Shown here piece by piece: positions 42,331 through 52,363 of a stretch of DNA of 64,000 nucleotides (position 1 is its first letter; each line of letters opens with the position of its first letter). The notes beneath the pieces are model-generated. The model was not told the origin of the DNA. It worked only from the letters and a program-made list of their open reading frames with translations, and made no database searches. Source of the DNA: Salinivibrio kushneri. GTDB lineage: Bacteria > Pseudomonadota > Gammaproteobacteria > Enterobacterales > Vibrionaceae. The DNA lies in contig NZ_CP114588.1 of the NCBI RefSeq assembly GCF_027286325.1, forward strand, positions 1,823,317-1,887,316. The letters are read 5' to 3'. Both the position numbers and the translations under genes were made by a program.

Positions 42331-42950
42331 CGGCAGCATGGGAAGAACGTATCGATTGGGAGAAAAACGCCGGCTTGGTGCCTGCGATTATCCAACACAG
42401 CGATAGCGGCCAAGTGTTGATGCTGGGCTACATGAATGCCGATGCACTGAACGCGACGCTCGAAACCGGTCGCGTCACCTTTTGGTCGCGCAGCAAGTCG
42501 CGTCTTTGGGTAAAAGGCGAAAGCTCCGGCCATGTGTTGAGCCTTGAGCACATTGCACTCGATTGCGATCAAGACACCTTATTGGTCACGGCGACGCCTC
42601 ACGGGCCCACCTGTCACCTCGGCACGACCACCTGCTTTGACAGTGACAATAAACCACCACACACCGGCCCCGGCTTTTTATCGAGCCTAGAGCAAGTACT
42701 TGCCAGCCGCAAAGACGCCGCGCCTGATGACTCTTACACCGCAAGCTTATTTGCCAAAGGCACCAAGCGTATCGCGCAAAAAGTGGGGGAAGAAGGCGTC
42801 GAAGTCGCCCTCGCTGCCACGGCAGGCGATAAGGCCGAGCTATTAAACGAAAGCGCCGACTTGCTTTATCACCTGTTGGTATTACTGCAAGACCAAGAGC
42901 TTAGCCTCCATCAAGTGACCGAAGTCCTCGCCTCTCGCCATCAAGGCTAA
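42327..42950 (+). CDS. hisI: Bifunctional HisIE
   Basis: Fusion of phosphoribosyl-AMP cyclohydrolase (N-terminal, [18 protein letters not shown] and the zinc region CHLGTTTCF) and phosphoribosyl-ATP pyrophosphohydrolase (C-terminal, [18 protein letters not shown] with [11 protein letters not shown]). The 207 residues match E. coli HisI. Last gene of the operon. Confidence 0.98.
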
Positions 42951-42989
42951 CGGCCACGCCACGCACGTTAGCGTAAACAAGGCCCCTTC

Positions 42990-43019
42990 AAAGCGCCGTC
43001 CACATGCGGCGCTTTTTAA
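42990..43019 (+). terminator. Terminator of the his operon
   Basis: AAAGCGCCG and CGGCGCTTT pair around a seven-to-eight-base loop and run into TTTTTAAG, 40 bases past hisIE. Confidence 0.9.
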
Positions 43020-43084
43020 GTTGTACTCGGTCGCTTAAAACGGCGCTGTTTCCTAAATGATTAAACTTGTCACTCCCGCAGTGA

Positions 43085-43417
43085 TCAGACCATCAGAGCG
43101 TCAAGGTAGATCATAGAAGAAAAGGCATTAAACCGACCATTCCACCGCGCAGCAATGCGGGCTACTGGGAGGACGGCCGGCCTCGCAATGCAGCTGTCAA
43201 ATCCTTGAAACCCGGTGACTGGGAAGACGGGAAACAAGAAGCGGGTTATCACCAACGCTCTCTGTCGGAAACAGGGATAACTCGATACGAAAAGTTACTC
43301 ATCCCTCAGCTGACACTACGTAATTACGATGCACAAGTTGGCGAAGCATTGGCCAACATGAAAGTGATGAACAAAGTCAATCAACTCGATATGCCTGTTA
43401 GTTGCCAAGTTGACTGA
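43085..43417 (+). pseudogene. IS5/IS903-type transposase, 3' remnant
   Basis: The frame reads about 110 residues of the C-terminal end of an IS903-like transposase without a start codon. KGIKPTIPPRSNAGYWED and YHQRSLSETGITRYEKL correspond to the region around the catalytic Glu of the DDE triad. TLRNYDAQVGEALANMKVMN followed by KVNQLDMP matches the conserved C-terminus. The two catalytic Asp regions and the N-terminus are gone, and an in-frame stop lies just upstream (43082). It marks a past insertion between hisIE and icd. Confidence 0.85.
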
Positions 43418-43455
43418 TGGGAATAACCTTATTTTTATCAGCGCTTTAGGTGACT

Positions 43456-43474
43456 AATTTGAACAACAACGCCT
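43456..43474 (+). mobile_element. Candidate right inverted repeat of the IS remnant
   Basis: The sequence ending TTTGAACAACAACGCCTC lies about 40 bases past the transposase stop. In reverse it reads GAGGCGTTGTTGTTCAAA, resembling IS903-type ends (GGC.TTGTTGAATAAA). No left partner is seen, in keeping with a truncated element. Confidence 0.45.
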
Positions 43475-43527
43475 CGTCAAACCGATCTTTTGGGTCAAAA
43501 AACGCTCGCGATCTAGCCCAGTCATGG

Positions 43528-43568
43528 CTTAAATGCTGACATTTAAGGAAAATGTTATATAACATTTT
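43528..43568. repeat. Two adjacent 20-base palindromes
   Basis: CTTAAATG CTGA CATTTAAG (43528-43547) and the perfect palindrome AAAATGTTATATAACATTTT (43549-43568) lie one base apart and share the half-site AAATG/CATTT. They stand about 200 bases upstream of the broken exported-protein gene. A tandem operator is the simplest reading. The rest of 43418-43764 is AT-rich with nothing else recognised. Confidence 0.7.
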
Positions 43569-43764
43569 TAGCTCGCAGCATTATGTAAATCACATGTCTA
43601 TTTATTCAATATTCAGGTGTTCTTAGTCGAAAAATTTTGGTTTGTCAATGTTCGAGATTGTTGATTAATGTAATGTACTAAACATAGAGAAATATAAATT
43701 TATACAAAACAATCAACTTGTTACCAGGAGCTATAGAAATAAAACTATAAAGGAAGGCTATTCT

Positions 43765-44031
43765 ACGAGGAAAAGGAAAACCCTCTTACTATTATTAGCT
43801 TTTGTAACATCTTATTCTGCTAACGCTGAAAATGATGATTTACTTTGGCCTGCCACTAACTTTAGTAGTTATGTTTTTAGTGACTTCAACTCCAGCTCCG
43901 GCAACAGTCAGCGCGGACTGGCAGTTGGGGGAAGTCTCGGAATAGGTGGATATTCTATTGGTACTGGCTTGCCCCCAGACTATGGGCTTTGTTCTCTCAG
44001 TGTCTATTTCTGGATTGATAGAAGCAGTTAA
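43765..44031 (+). pseudogene. Truncated choice-of-anchor-A type exported protein
   Basis: An 88-codon frame that begins at ACG, not ATG, eight bases after a good ribosome site AAGGAAGG. It reads (M)RKRKTLLLLLAFVTSYSANA, a clear signal peptide. Then come NFSSYVFSDFNSSS and GLAVGGSLGIGGYSIGTGLP, the opening of the choice-of-anchor A (collagen-binding-like) domain. The reading then diverges and stops after IDRSS, where the family would continue for 100 or more residues. The ATG-to-ACG change and the short length suggest a decayed gene. Its A+T content is above that of the core genes. Confidence 0.55.
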
Positions 44032-44095
44032 CCAGTTATTCAACTTAATCTTTAAGGCGAATTTTTATTTATCTTCTTATAAACCAAGGTGAATA

Positions 44096-44296
44096 ATGGA
44101 AATATTATTTTTTATTGCTTTTGCGTTGTCGCTGCTAAATGTAATATATGCTTTTGTAACAAAAGAAATATTTTTTGCTGGTGGCTGGATTAGTTATCAT
44201 GAAAATAAATCGCATTTTTTTGCTGGATTGGTGGCATTTATCATGTTTATCTTCTTCTATGGTGGTTTTTATTTTTTTATTTTCCCATCCGTGTAA
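44096..44296 (+). CDS. Small AT-rich membrane protein, unknown
   Basis: A 66-residue protein with two hydrophobic helices (about 2-22 and 43-64) joined by a short loop with GGWISYHENKSH. AAGGTGAATA precedes the ATG. The composition is unusually rich in Phe and Ile and the DNA is strongly AT-rich, pointing to transfer. No family recognised. Confidence 0.55.
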   Translation: MEILFFIAFALSLLNVIYAFVTKEIFFAGGWISYHENKSHFFAGLVAFIMFIFFYGGFYFFIFPSV

Positions 44297-44485
44297 TCGA
44301 TAGAAGTTTGGGTTTGTAAATAATTCTAGATTATTTATTTTTTTAATTCGATTAAACTAAATTAATAAACTAGCATCTGATCGGATACACTCATCAATCG
44401 TCGTAGACTTAAGTCTAAACTAGGGCGAGAACGTTTTTTAACCAAAAAGATCAGTTTGACATCTCCTCTGGCTGTGATCATATAG

Positions 44486-44572
44486 GGCGATTCTAAAATA
44501 GTTCGGGGTAGATACCGTGGATATCGCTATATTTAGATAGACGAACGTAGGCACGATTGCGACGACCACTAA
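44486..44572 (+). pseudogene. Possible remnant of a RelE-fold toxin
   Basis: Upstream of the antitoxin a frame reads IVRGRYRGYRYI, a TAG stop, then IDERRHDCDDH and TAA, ending 13 bases before the antitoxin ATG. The Arg/Tyr-rich pattern and spacing are like the C-terminus of a HigB/RelE-type toxin, but the similarity is weak and no N-terminus is visible. Confidence 0.25.
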
Positions 44573-44585
44573 TGAGGTAACAGTG

Positions 44586-44900
44586 ATGACGATTTTCAAC
44601 ACTGCTGGCATGCAACGCCAACCGACGCATCCTGGAGCCATCTTGCGCGAAGACTTTCTGTCCGAATTCGGCTTGAGTGTAGAACAATTGGCTGATGCTT
44701 TGGGCGTCTCTCGTCAATCGATGATTGCCGTATTGGATGAGCGTAAAGCCGTGAGCCCGGAGCTGGCGCTTCGTCTCGCTCGTCTGTTTGGTAACTCGCC
44801 TGAGTTTTGGCTCAATGCGCAAAGGGCCGTTGATCTTTGGGAGGCGTCGCAATCAATTAAACACGAGGTAGAAAAAATAAAACCGCTTGATGTCGCTTAA
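44586..44900 (+). CDS. higA: HigA family addiction-module antitoxin
   Basis: A 104-residue Xre-type helix-turn-helix protein. The pattern RQPTHPGAILREDFL, then LADALGVSRQSMIAVLDERKAVSPELALRLARLFGNS and PEFWLNAQ is the HigA/VapI signature. The ATG at 44586 follows GAGG by nine bases; a GTG one codon earlier is possible. No intact toxin gene lies next to it: upstream is degenerate sequence, downstream is a pse deletion scar. It may be an orphan regulator. Confidence 0.9.
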   Translation: MTIFNTAGMQRQPTHPGAILREDFLSEFGLSVEQLADALGVSRQSMIAVLDERKAVSPELALRLARLFGNSPEFWLNAQRAVDLWEASQSIKHEVEKIKPLDVA

Positions 44901-44988
44901 TCGCGCGTCATGGCCGTAGCAGATCGCCAAATCCTGCTCAGATCAGTTAAACTGCCTGTATTCCCGACAGTTAGTGACAAGGCGTCCT

Positions 44989-45126
44989 ATGTTTAACGGT
45001 AAATCCATTCTGATCACCGGCGGTACTGGTTCTTTCGAAGCTTGTCTGGATTATCCGCTTTCTCGCTTACGCCACCTGCACTCAGTGCGCTTTGTGAGCA
45101 AACCCACGCGGCGTGGCAAGCGTTAG
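44989..45126 (+). pseudogene. pseB: pseB 5' remnant
   Basis: The frame begins MFNGKSILITGGTGSF, the N-terminus of UDP-GlcNAc 4,6-dehydratase PseB including its Rossmann GGTGSF motif. After the Phe codon (45034-45036) it breaks into unrelated sequence and ends at 45126. Only 16 codons of about 330 remain. Confidence 0.75.
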
Positions 45127-45356
45127 GAGAAAGCGCCCTAACTATACGAGAGGCCGAGTCGAGCAACCGTCAATTTAGGCGCTCTTTGTATGTCTGTGAG
45201 GATATTGCGCCCGGTGAGCCACTGACGCCCGATAATGTGCGCAGTATTCGACCTGGCTTTGGGTTGGCACCGAAACACTATGATGCCGTACTCGGAAAGC
45301 GCGCAACACGCGCGTTAACCAAAGGCACCGCGTTGTCGTGGGAAGATATAGACTAA
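45042..45356 (+). pseudogene. pseI: pseI 3' remnant (SAF domain)
   Basis: The frame encodes about 100 residues matching the C-terminal part of pseudaminic acid synthase PseI. AFSLTPPAL is the end of the NeuB barrel. RQFRRSLYVCEDIAPGE, LTPDNVRSIRPGFGLAPKHYD and GTALSW are the SAF (antifreeze-like) domain. It has only a TTG as possible start and no ribosome site, and follows the pseB stub by a few bases in another frame. Confidence 0.8.
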
Positions 45357-45387
45357 TGGTCTGCGTGGATTCCCAGAGACCATGAAC

Positions 45388-45419
45388 AAAAAACCCGGCT
45401 CACTCGCCGGGTTTCGTTT
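45388..45419 (-). terminator. Terminator of icd
   Basis: AACCCGGC and GCCGGGTT form an eight-base stem; on the minus strand it is followed by TTTTTTG, 18 bases past the icd stop. A weaker T run on the plus strand could also end read-through from the left. Confidence 0.88.
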
Positions 45420-45437
45420 CTCACTGAGAGTCAGTGA

Positions 45438-46688
45438 TTACATCTGCTTGACCATCTCGTCAGCAAACTCAGAACACTTACGCAGGCTCGCGCCTTCCAT
45501 CAAACGTTCAAAGTCATAGGTAACTGTCTTGTTAGCGATGGTTTTTTCCATTGACTTGATCACCAAGTCAGCCGCTTCAAACCAGCCCATATGGCGCAGC
45601 ATCATTTCTGCAGACAGAATAAGTGAACCTGGGTTCACCTTGTCTTGACCGGCGTATTTCGGCGCCGTGCCGTGGGTAGCTTCAAACAGCGCCACACCGT
45701 CACCAATGTTGGCACCTGGGGCGATACCAATACCACCAACCTGAGCGGCAAGCGCATCAGAAACATAATCACCGTTCAAGTTCATGGTGGCAATCACATC
45801 ATATTCCGCTGGACGCAGCAAGATTTGCTGCAAGAACGCATCCGCGATGGAGTCTTTGATGGTGATCTGTTTGCCAGTTTTTGGATTCTTCATCGTCATC
45901 CAAGGACCGCCGTCCAACAACTCGGCACCAAATTCTTCTTTGGCTACTTCATACGCCCAGTCTTTAAACGCCCCTTCGGTAAACTTCATGATGTTACCTT
46001 TGTGGACGATAGTCAGTGAGTCGCGATCGTTATCGATGGTGTACTCGATAGCGGCGCGAACCAGGCGCTTGGTGCCTTCTTCTGAGATTGGCTTAATGCC
46101 TACACCACACTGCTCAGGGAAACGGATTTTGTTGGCACCCATTTCTTCACGCAGGAACTTAATCACTTTATCCGCTTCGGCGGTGCCTGCTTTAAACTCA
46201 ACACCCGCGTAGATGTCTTCTGAGTTTTCGCGGAAGATCACCATGTCAGTGTCTTCTGGCTTTTTCAGTGGGCTAGGAACGCCAGTGAAGTAACGTACCG
46301 GACGCGCACAGATATAGAGGTCGAGCTCTTGACGAAGCGCCACGTTCAATGAGCGAATACCACCGCCAACTGGGGTCGTCAATGGGCCTTTGATCGCCAC
46401 TTTATATTCGCGGATAAAGTCGAGGGTTTCAGCTGGCAGCCACTGATCATCACCGTATACCTTGGTAGACTTCTCACCGGTGTAGATTTCCATCCATGAA
46501 ATCTTACGATCACCGTTATAGGCTTTAGCAACAGCTGCATCAACAACTTTGATCATTGCAGGGCTAACATCCATCCCGATGCCATCCCCTTCAATGTAAG
46601 GGATCACAGGGTGGTTAGGGACTACCAGTTTTGTGCCGTCGAGTGTGATCTTCTGACCTTCCGCCGGTACAACTACTTTACTTTCCAT
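45438..46688 (-). CDS. icd: Isocitrate dehydrogenase (NADP+)
   Basis: TCA-cycle enzyme that converts isocitrate to 2-oxoglutarate. The 416 residues equal the E. coli length. The substrate loop with the regulatory serine is [13 protein letters not shown], metal-binding aspartates lie in the block [18 protein letters not shown], and the NADP region is [18 protein letters not shown] stands before the ATG. Divergent from rluE, as in E. coli. Confidence 0.98.
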   Translation of the reverse strand: MESKVVVPAEGQKITLDGTKLVVPNHPVIPYIEGDGIGMDVSPAMIKVVDAAVAKAYNGDRKISWMEIYTGEKSTKVYGDDQWLPAETLDFIREYKVAIKGPLTTPVGGGIRSLNVALRQELDLYICARPVRYFTGVPSPLKKPEDTDMVIFRENSEDIYAGVEFKAGTAEADKVIKFLREEMGANKIRFPEQCGVGIKPISEEGTKRLVRAAIEYTIDNDRDSLTIVHKGNIMKFTEGAFKDWAYEVAKEEFGAELLDGGPWMTMKNPKTGKQITIKDSIADAFLQQILLRPAEYDVIATMNLNGDYVSDALAAQVGGIGIAPGANIGDGVALFEATHGTAPKYAGQDKVNPGSLILSAEMMLRHMGWFEAADLVIKSMEKTIANKTVTYDFERLMEGASLRKCSEFADEMVKQM

Positions 46689-46827
46689 TTTAATCTCCTA
46701 GCGTCCATTTGTTATCTTTGTGTAAGATGCGAGTCGAGGATACTCGAATTCATACAACACGCCAAACAGATTATTACGTGTATAATACGGAAGTCTCATT
46801 TGCCGTTTAATCTATTTGACAGCCCTC

Positions 46828-47577
46828 ATGCCATATAAAGCCCGCCCCCAGCCAGCGTCAAAGGCTGTTTCAAACACCCAAGCTCCATCGGCCAAAGGTG
46901 GGAAGGCCCCCCGAGCGGCCGCCCTCGCCACCAAAGTGATACTTGTTAACAAACCTTATAACATGTTGACCCAGTTTAGTGGCGAACCTGGCGACAGTAC
47001 ATTGGCCGACATTGTATCGGTGAAAGACGTGTACCCAGCCGGTCGACTCGACAAGGACAGCGAGGGGTTACTGGTGCTCACCAATAACGGCGCCTTGCAA
47101 GCGAGACTCACCCAGCCTTCATCCAAGTCGCCCAAAACCTATTGGGTACAAGTCGAAGGCGAGCCTAGCGATGACGCGATTCAAGCGCTCTGTGACGGTG
47201 TCGAACTGAAAGATGGTCTCACGCTGCCCGCCGATGTCACCAGAATGGCTCCGCCCACCGTCTGGGAACGCCATCCTCCGGTGCGCTATCGCGCTAACAT
47301 TCCCACGACCTGGCTAAAGGTAGTGCTACAAGAAGGGCGAAACCGGCAAGTACGCCGCATGACCGCGCATATCGGCCACCCGACGCTCCGCTTGATTCGC
47401 GCTCAGCTGGGCTCGTGGCAACTGGATGATTTGCAACCGGGCCAGTGGCGTGAGGTCGCTCCCCCGAAAGGCTTTGAGCAGTTCACCCCTAAACCCAAAG
47501 GCGCAAAAGGGAAAGCACCGCGTGGGCGCACTCGCTCGTCCAAGCGCGCACCGTCGAAGAAACGCAATGAGTACTAG
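46828..47577 (+). CDS. rluE: 23S rRNA pseudouridine2457 synthase
   Basis: RsuA-family pseudouridine synthase. The 249 residues have a basic unstructured N-terminal tail, then [15 protein letters not shown], the catalytic Asp in [15 protein letters not shown], and [25 protein letters not shown]. The C-terminal tail is very Lys/Arg-rich. The ATG is preferred to an upstream TTG. Divergent from icd, which supports RluE rather than RluB or RluF. Confidence 0.93.
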   Translation: MPYKARPQPASKAVSNTQAPSAKGGKAPRAAALATKVILVNKPYNMLTQFSGEPGDSTLADIVSVKDVYPAGRLDKDSEGLLVLTNNGALQARLTQPSSKSPKTYWVQVEGEPSDDAIQALCDGVELKDGLTLPADVTRMAPPTVWERHPPVRYRANIPTTWLKVVLQEGRNRQVRRMTAHIGHPTLRLIRAQLGSWQLDDLQPGQWREVAPPKGFEQFTPKPKGAKGKAPRGRTRSSKRAPSKKRNEY

Positions 47578-47584
47578 GAATTCC

Positions 47585-47710
47585 TGAACACACCATCGAA
47601 CGATTTGCGCACACAGACCCTCCGCGCCAAGGATGGCGCGGCGGAGCCCCCAGGGATGGGTATACGGCGTGTCTGCGTGCGGGAATCGATCGATAAACCT
47701 AAGGTGTTCA
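47585..47710. repeat. Large imperfect inverted repeat between rluE and mnmA
   Basis: Nested arms pair across 126 bases: TGAACACA with GGTGTTCA, ATCGAACGAT with ATCGATCGAT, TTGCGCACACAGAC with GTCTGCGTGCGGGA (11 of 14), and an inner hairpin CTCCGCGCC with GGCGCGGCGGAG. It starts seven bases past rluE. It lacks a U-tract and looks like a mobile, REP- or MITE-like element. The rest of 47578-47926 holds the mnmA upstream region with nothing else recognised. Confidence 0.65.
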
Positions 47711-47833
47711 CAAGTCTTTGCGCGGTATCCAATCCCAAGTATTAACCCTCATTGCGATTAATAGTATTAACATATGCCGCATCGGTCACAGGCCACGTAT
47801 TCATCTAGCCACCCATCTACTCACTTTGGATAA

Positions 47834-49036
<1,203 letters not shown>

Positions 49037-49049
49037 GGAGCCGTGATCA

Positions 49050-49694
49050 GTGGCAGAGACGATTTATGATCGCACCCTGGCTTTTGCCAGCATTTGTCAG
49101 GCAGCAAAATTGGTGCAAGACGTATCTCGCAACGGGTATTGTGACCAAGACGCATTAAATACGAGCCTGAGCAGCATTATCATCACCAACCCCTCTTCTA
49201 CCCTGGATGTGTTTCGCGGAGAGGTGGGGAATGTCACCGGTGGCGGTGAGTCAGGCCTTCATCTTGGCCTAGAAACCCTCATTAGCCAACTCGATAACAG
49301 CCGCAATGGTAGCGAAACTATGCGCTACCTGATTAATTTGCTGGCGCTGGAGCGCAAACTGTCCAGCCGCCGTGATGCCATGGCACAACTGGGCGATCGC
49401 ATCGAAACGATTGAGCGTCAAGTGAGCCATTTTGATTTGCTTGATGAGCAAATGATCAGCAATCTCGCCAGCATTTATCTCGATGTTATCAGCCCACTCG
49501 GACCGCGCATTCAAGTGTCTGGTGACCCACAACATTTACAGCAAACTGGCGTGCAACATCGCGTGCGTGCCATCTTGCTTTCCGGTATCCGCAGTGCTGT
49601 CCTATGGCGTCAAGTAGGCGGCAAGCGCCGGCACCTTATCTTTGGTCGCAAACAAATGGTTGAGCAGGCCAAACTCATTCTAGCCCGAAGCTAA
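49050..49694 (+). CDS. hflD: Lysogenization regulator HflD
   Basis: Peripheral inner membrane protein that in E. coli counteracts phage lambda CII. The 214 residues begin with GTG, with AAGGAG nine bases upstream. Family blocks are [16 protein letters not shown] and [14 protein letters not shown]-like [16 protein letters not shown]. It lies between mnmA and purB as in E. coli, which supports the call. Confidence 0.95.
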   Translation: MAETIYDRTLAFASICQAAKLVQDVSRNGYCDQDALNTSLSSIIITNPSSTLDVFRGEVGNVTGGGESGLHLGLETLISQLDNSRNGSETMRYLINLLALERKLSSRRDAMAQLGDRIETIERQVSHFDLLDEQMISNLASIYLDVISPLGPRIQVSGDPQHLQQTGVQHRVRAILLSGIRSAVLWRQVGGKRRHLIFGRKQMVEQAKLILARS

Positions 49695-49716
49695 TCAGAT
49701 TGAACTCAGGAGATAA

Positions 49717-51087
<1,371 letters not shown>

Positions 51088-51108
51088 GCAAAGCGCTTCC
51101 AATGCTCG

Positions 51109-51137
51109 CGGCCTCCATATTGGGGGCCGTTTTTTAT
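51109..51137 (+). terminator. Terminator of purB
   Basis: CGGCCTCCA and TGGGGGCCG pair (one G-U) around TATT and are followed by TTTTTT, about 20 bases past the stop. Confidence 0.88.
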
Positions 51138-51198
51138 CCCGCTCGCACCGCCCCGCTGGTCACGTTATACTGCCGCAAATTTCGTAAACTAAGTCGTT

Positions 51199-52347
51199 AT
51201 GTATCAATTTCAGTTCTCGCTCGCCGAATTTATGGCCACACATTGGCATCAAAGCCCCACCGTTCTCCGTCAGGGATTAGCCGATTTTGACGATCCAATT
51301 GAGCCTGAAGAGGTCGCAGGACTCGCGATGGAAGAGGATATTGACTCACGCCTGGTGACCCAAGCCAATGGCAAGTGGCAAGTCGCGAACGGTCCTTTCG
51401 AGCACTTCGACGACTTCCCAGAGACACATGCGCAACTGGTGGTACAAGCCGCTAACCATTGGCACCCAGGCGTACGTGAACTGGCTGATGCATTTACCTC
51501 GCTACCGCAGTGGCTATTTGACGATGTCATGGTGTGTTATTCCCAGCCTCAGGGCGGCGTCGGGCCACACATTGACCAGTATGATGTGTTTATCGTGCAA
51601 GGCCAAGGCCGCCGCCGTTGGCGCGTTGGGCCAAAAGGTGATTACCAAGAAGCCAACTTAGAAACCGGGCTCAAGCAGATCACCGGCTTTGATGCCATTA
51701 TCGATGTGGTGCTAGAGCCAGGCGATATTCTTTATATCCCACCAGGCTTTCCACACGAAGGCGATACCCTAGAGCCCTCGCTCAGCTACTCAATTGGCTA
51801 TCGTTCACCTAAAGCCCGCGAGCTACTGAGCAGTTATGCAGACCAAGTGATTGTCGACGAAGCTGGCGATAATCATTTCCATTGGCCTGCCATGTCAGCC
51901 CAACCAGACGCGCCTGCGGCATTGGATCCACAACATCTCGCCCAGATGGACGAAATGATGATGGCATTAATGCACGACGAGACCCGTAAAAAGCGCTGGA
52001 TTGGCGAATTTCTCTCTCAGGCTCGACACGAGCTCGATTTGCTTAGCCCCGATCCTCAGTGGCAACCAGACAGTCTCAAAGCCGCGATGCAGGATGGACT
52101 TTGCTTAGAAAAACTCAGTGGTTTGCGTGCGTTCTATCACGCCGATCAGCCAGACATGATTTTTATGCTGGGTGAGAGCTTTGACTTACCCGCAGGGTGT
52201 GAGTCGCTTACCCCAGCGTTATGTAACCAGCGCTTTATTGATTGGGACATCCTCGGCGATGCCGCTGACAATAGCCTGTTTTGGCCTATGCTGACGCTGT
52301 GGGTAAACCGCGGCTACTGGTACCCCCTAGAGGAAGCGCCAGAATAA
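51199..52347 (+). CDS. roxA: Ribosomal protein uL16 3-hydroxylase (RoxA/YcfD)
   Basis: JmjC-type 2-oxoglutarate/Fe(II) oxygenase that in E. coli hydroxylates an arginine of ribosomal protein L16. The 382 residues contain the iron-binding facial triad: His-x-Asp in GPHIDQYDVF and a distal His in the following cupin strand region PPGFPHEGDT. RRRWRVG is the cofactor strand. A C-terminal winged-helix region follows. It lies downstream of purB. Confidence 0.93.
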   Translation: MYQFQFSLAEFMATHWHQSPTVLRQGLADFDDPIEPEEVAGLAMEEDIDSRLVTQANGKWQVANGPFEHFDDFPETHAQLVVQAANHWHPGVRELADAFTSLPQWLFDDVMVCYSQPQGGVGPHIDQYDVFIVQGQGRRRWRVGPKGDYQEANLETGLKQITGFDAIIDVVLEPGDILYIPPGFPHEGDTLEPSLSYSIGYRSPKARELLSSYADQVIVDEAGDNHFHWPAMSAQPDAPAALDPQHLAQMDEMMMALMHDETRKKRWIGEFLSQARHELDLLSPDPQWQPDSLKAAMQDGLCLEKLSGLRAFYHADQPDMIFMLGESFDLPAGCESLTPALCNQRFIDWDILGDAADNSLFWPMLTLWVNRGYWYPLEEAPE

Positions 52348-52363
52348 CCGCGGATCACCAAAG

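Noticed and set aside
43840-44043. 67-codon minus-strand frame opposite the broken exported protein
   Set aside because: The plus strand carries a ribosome site, signal peptide and domain motifs; the minus frame has none of these.
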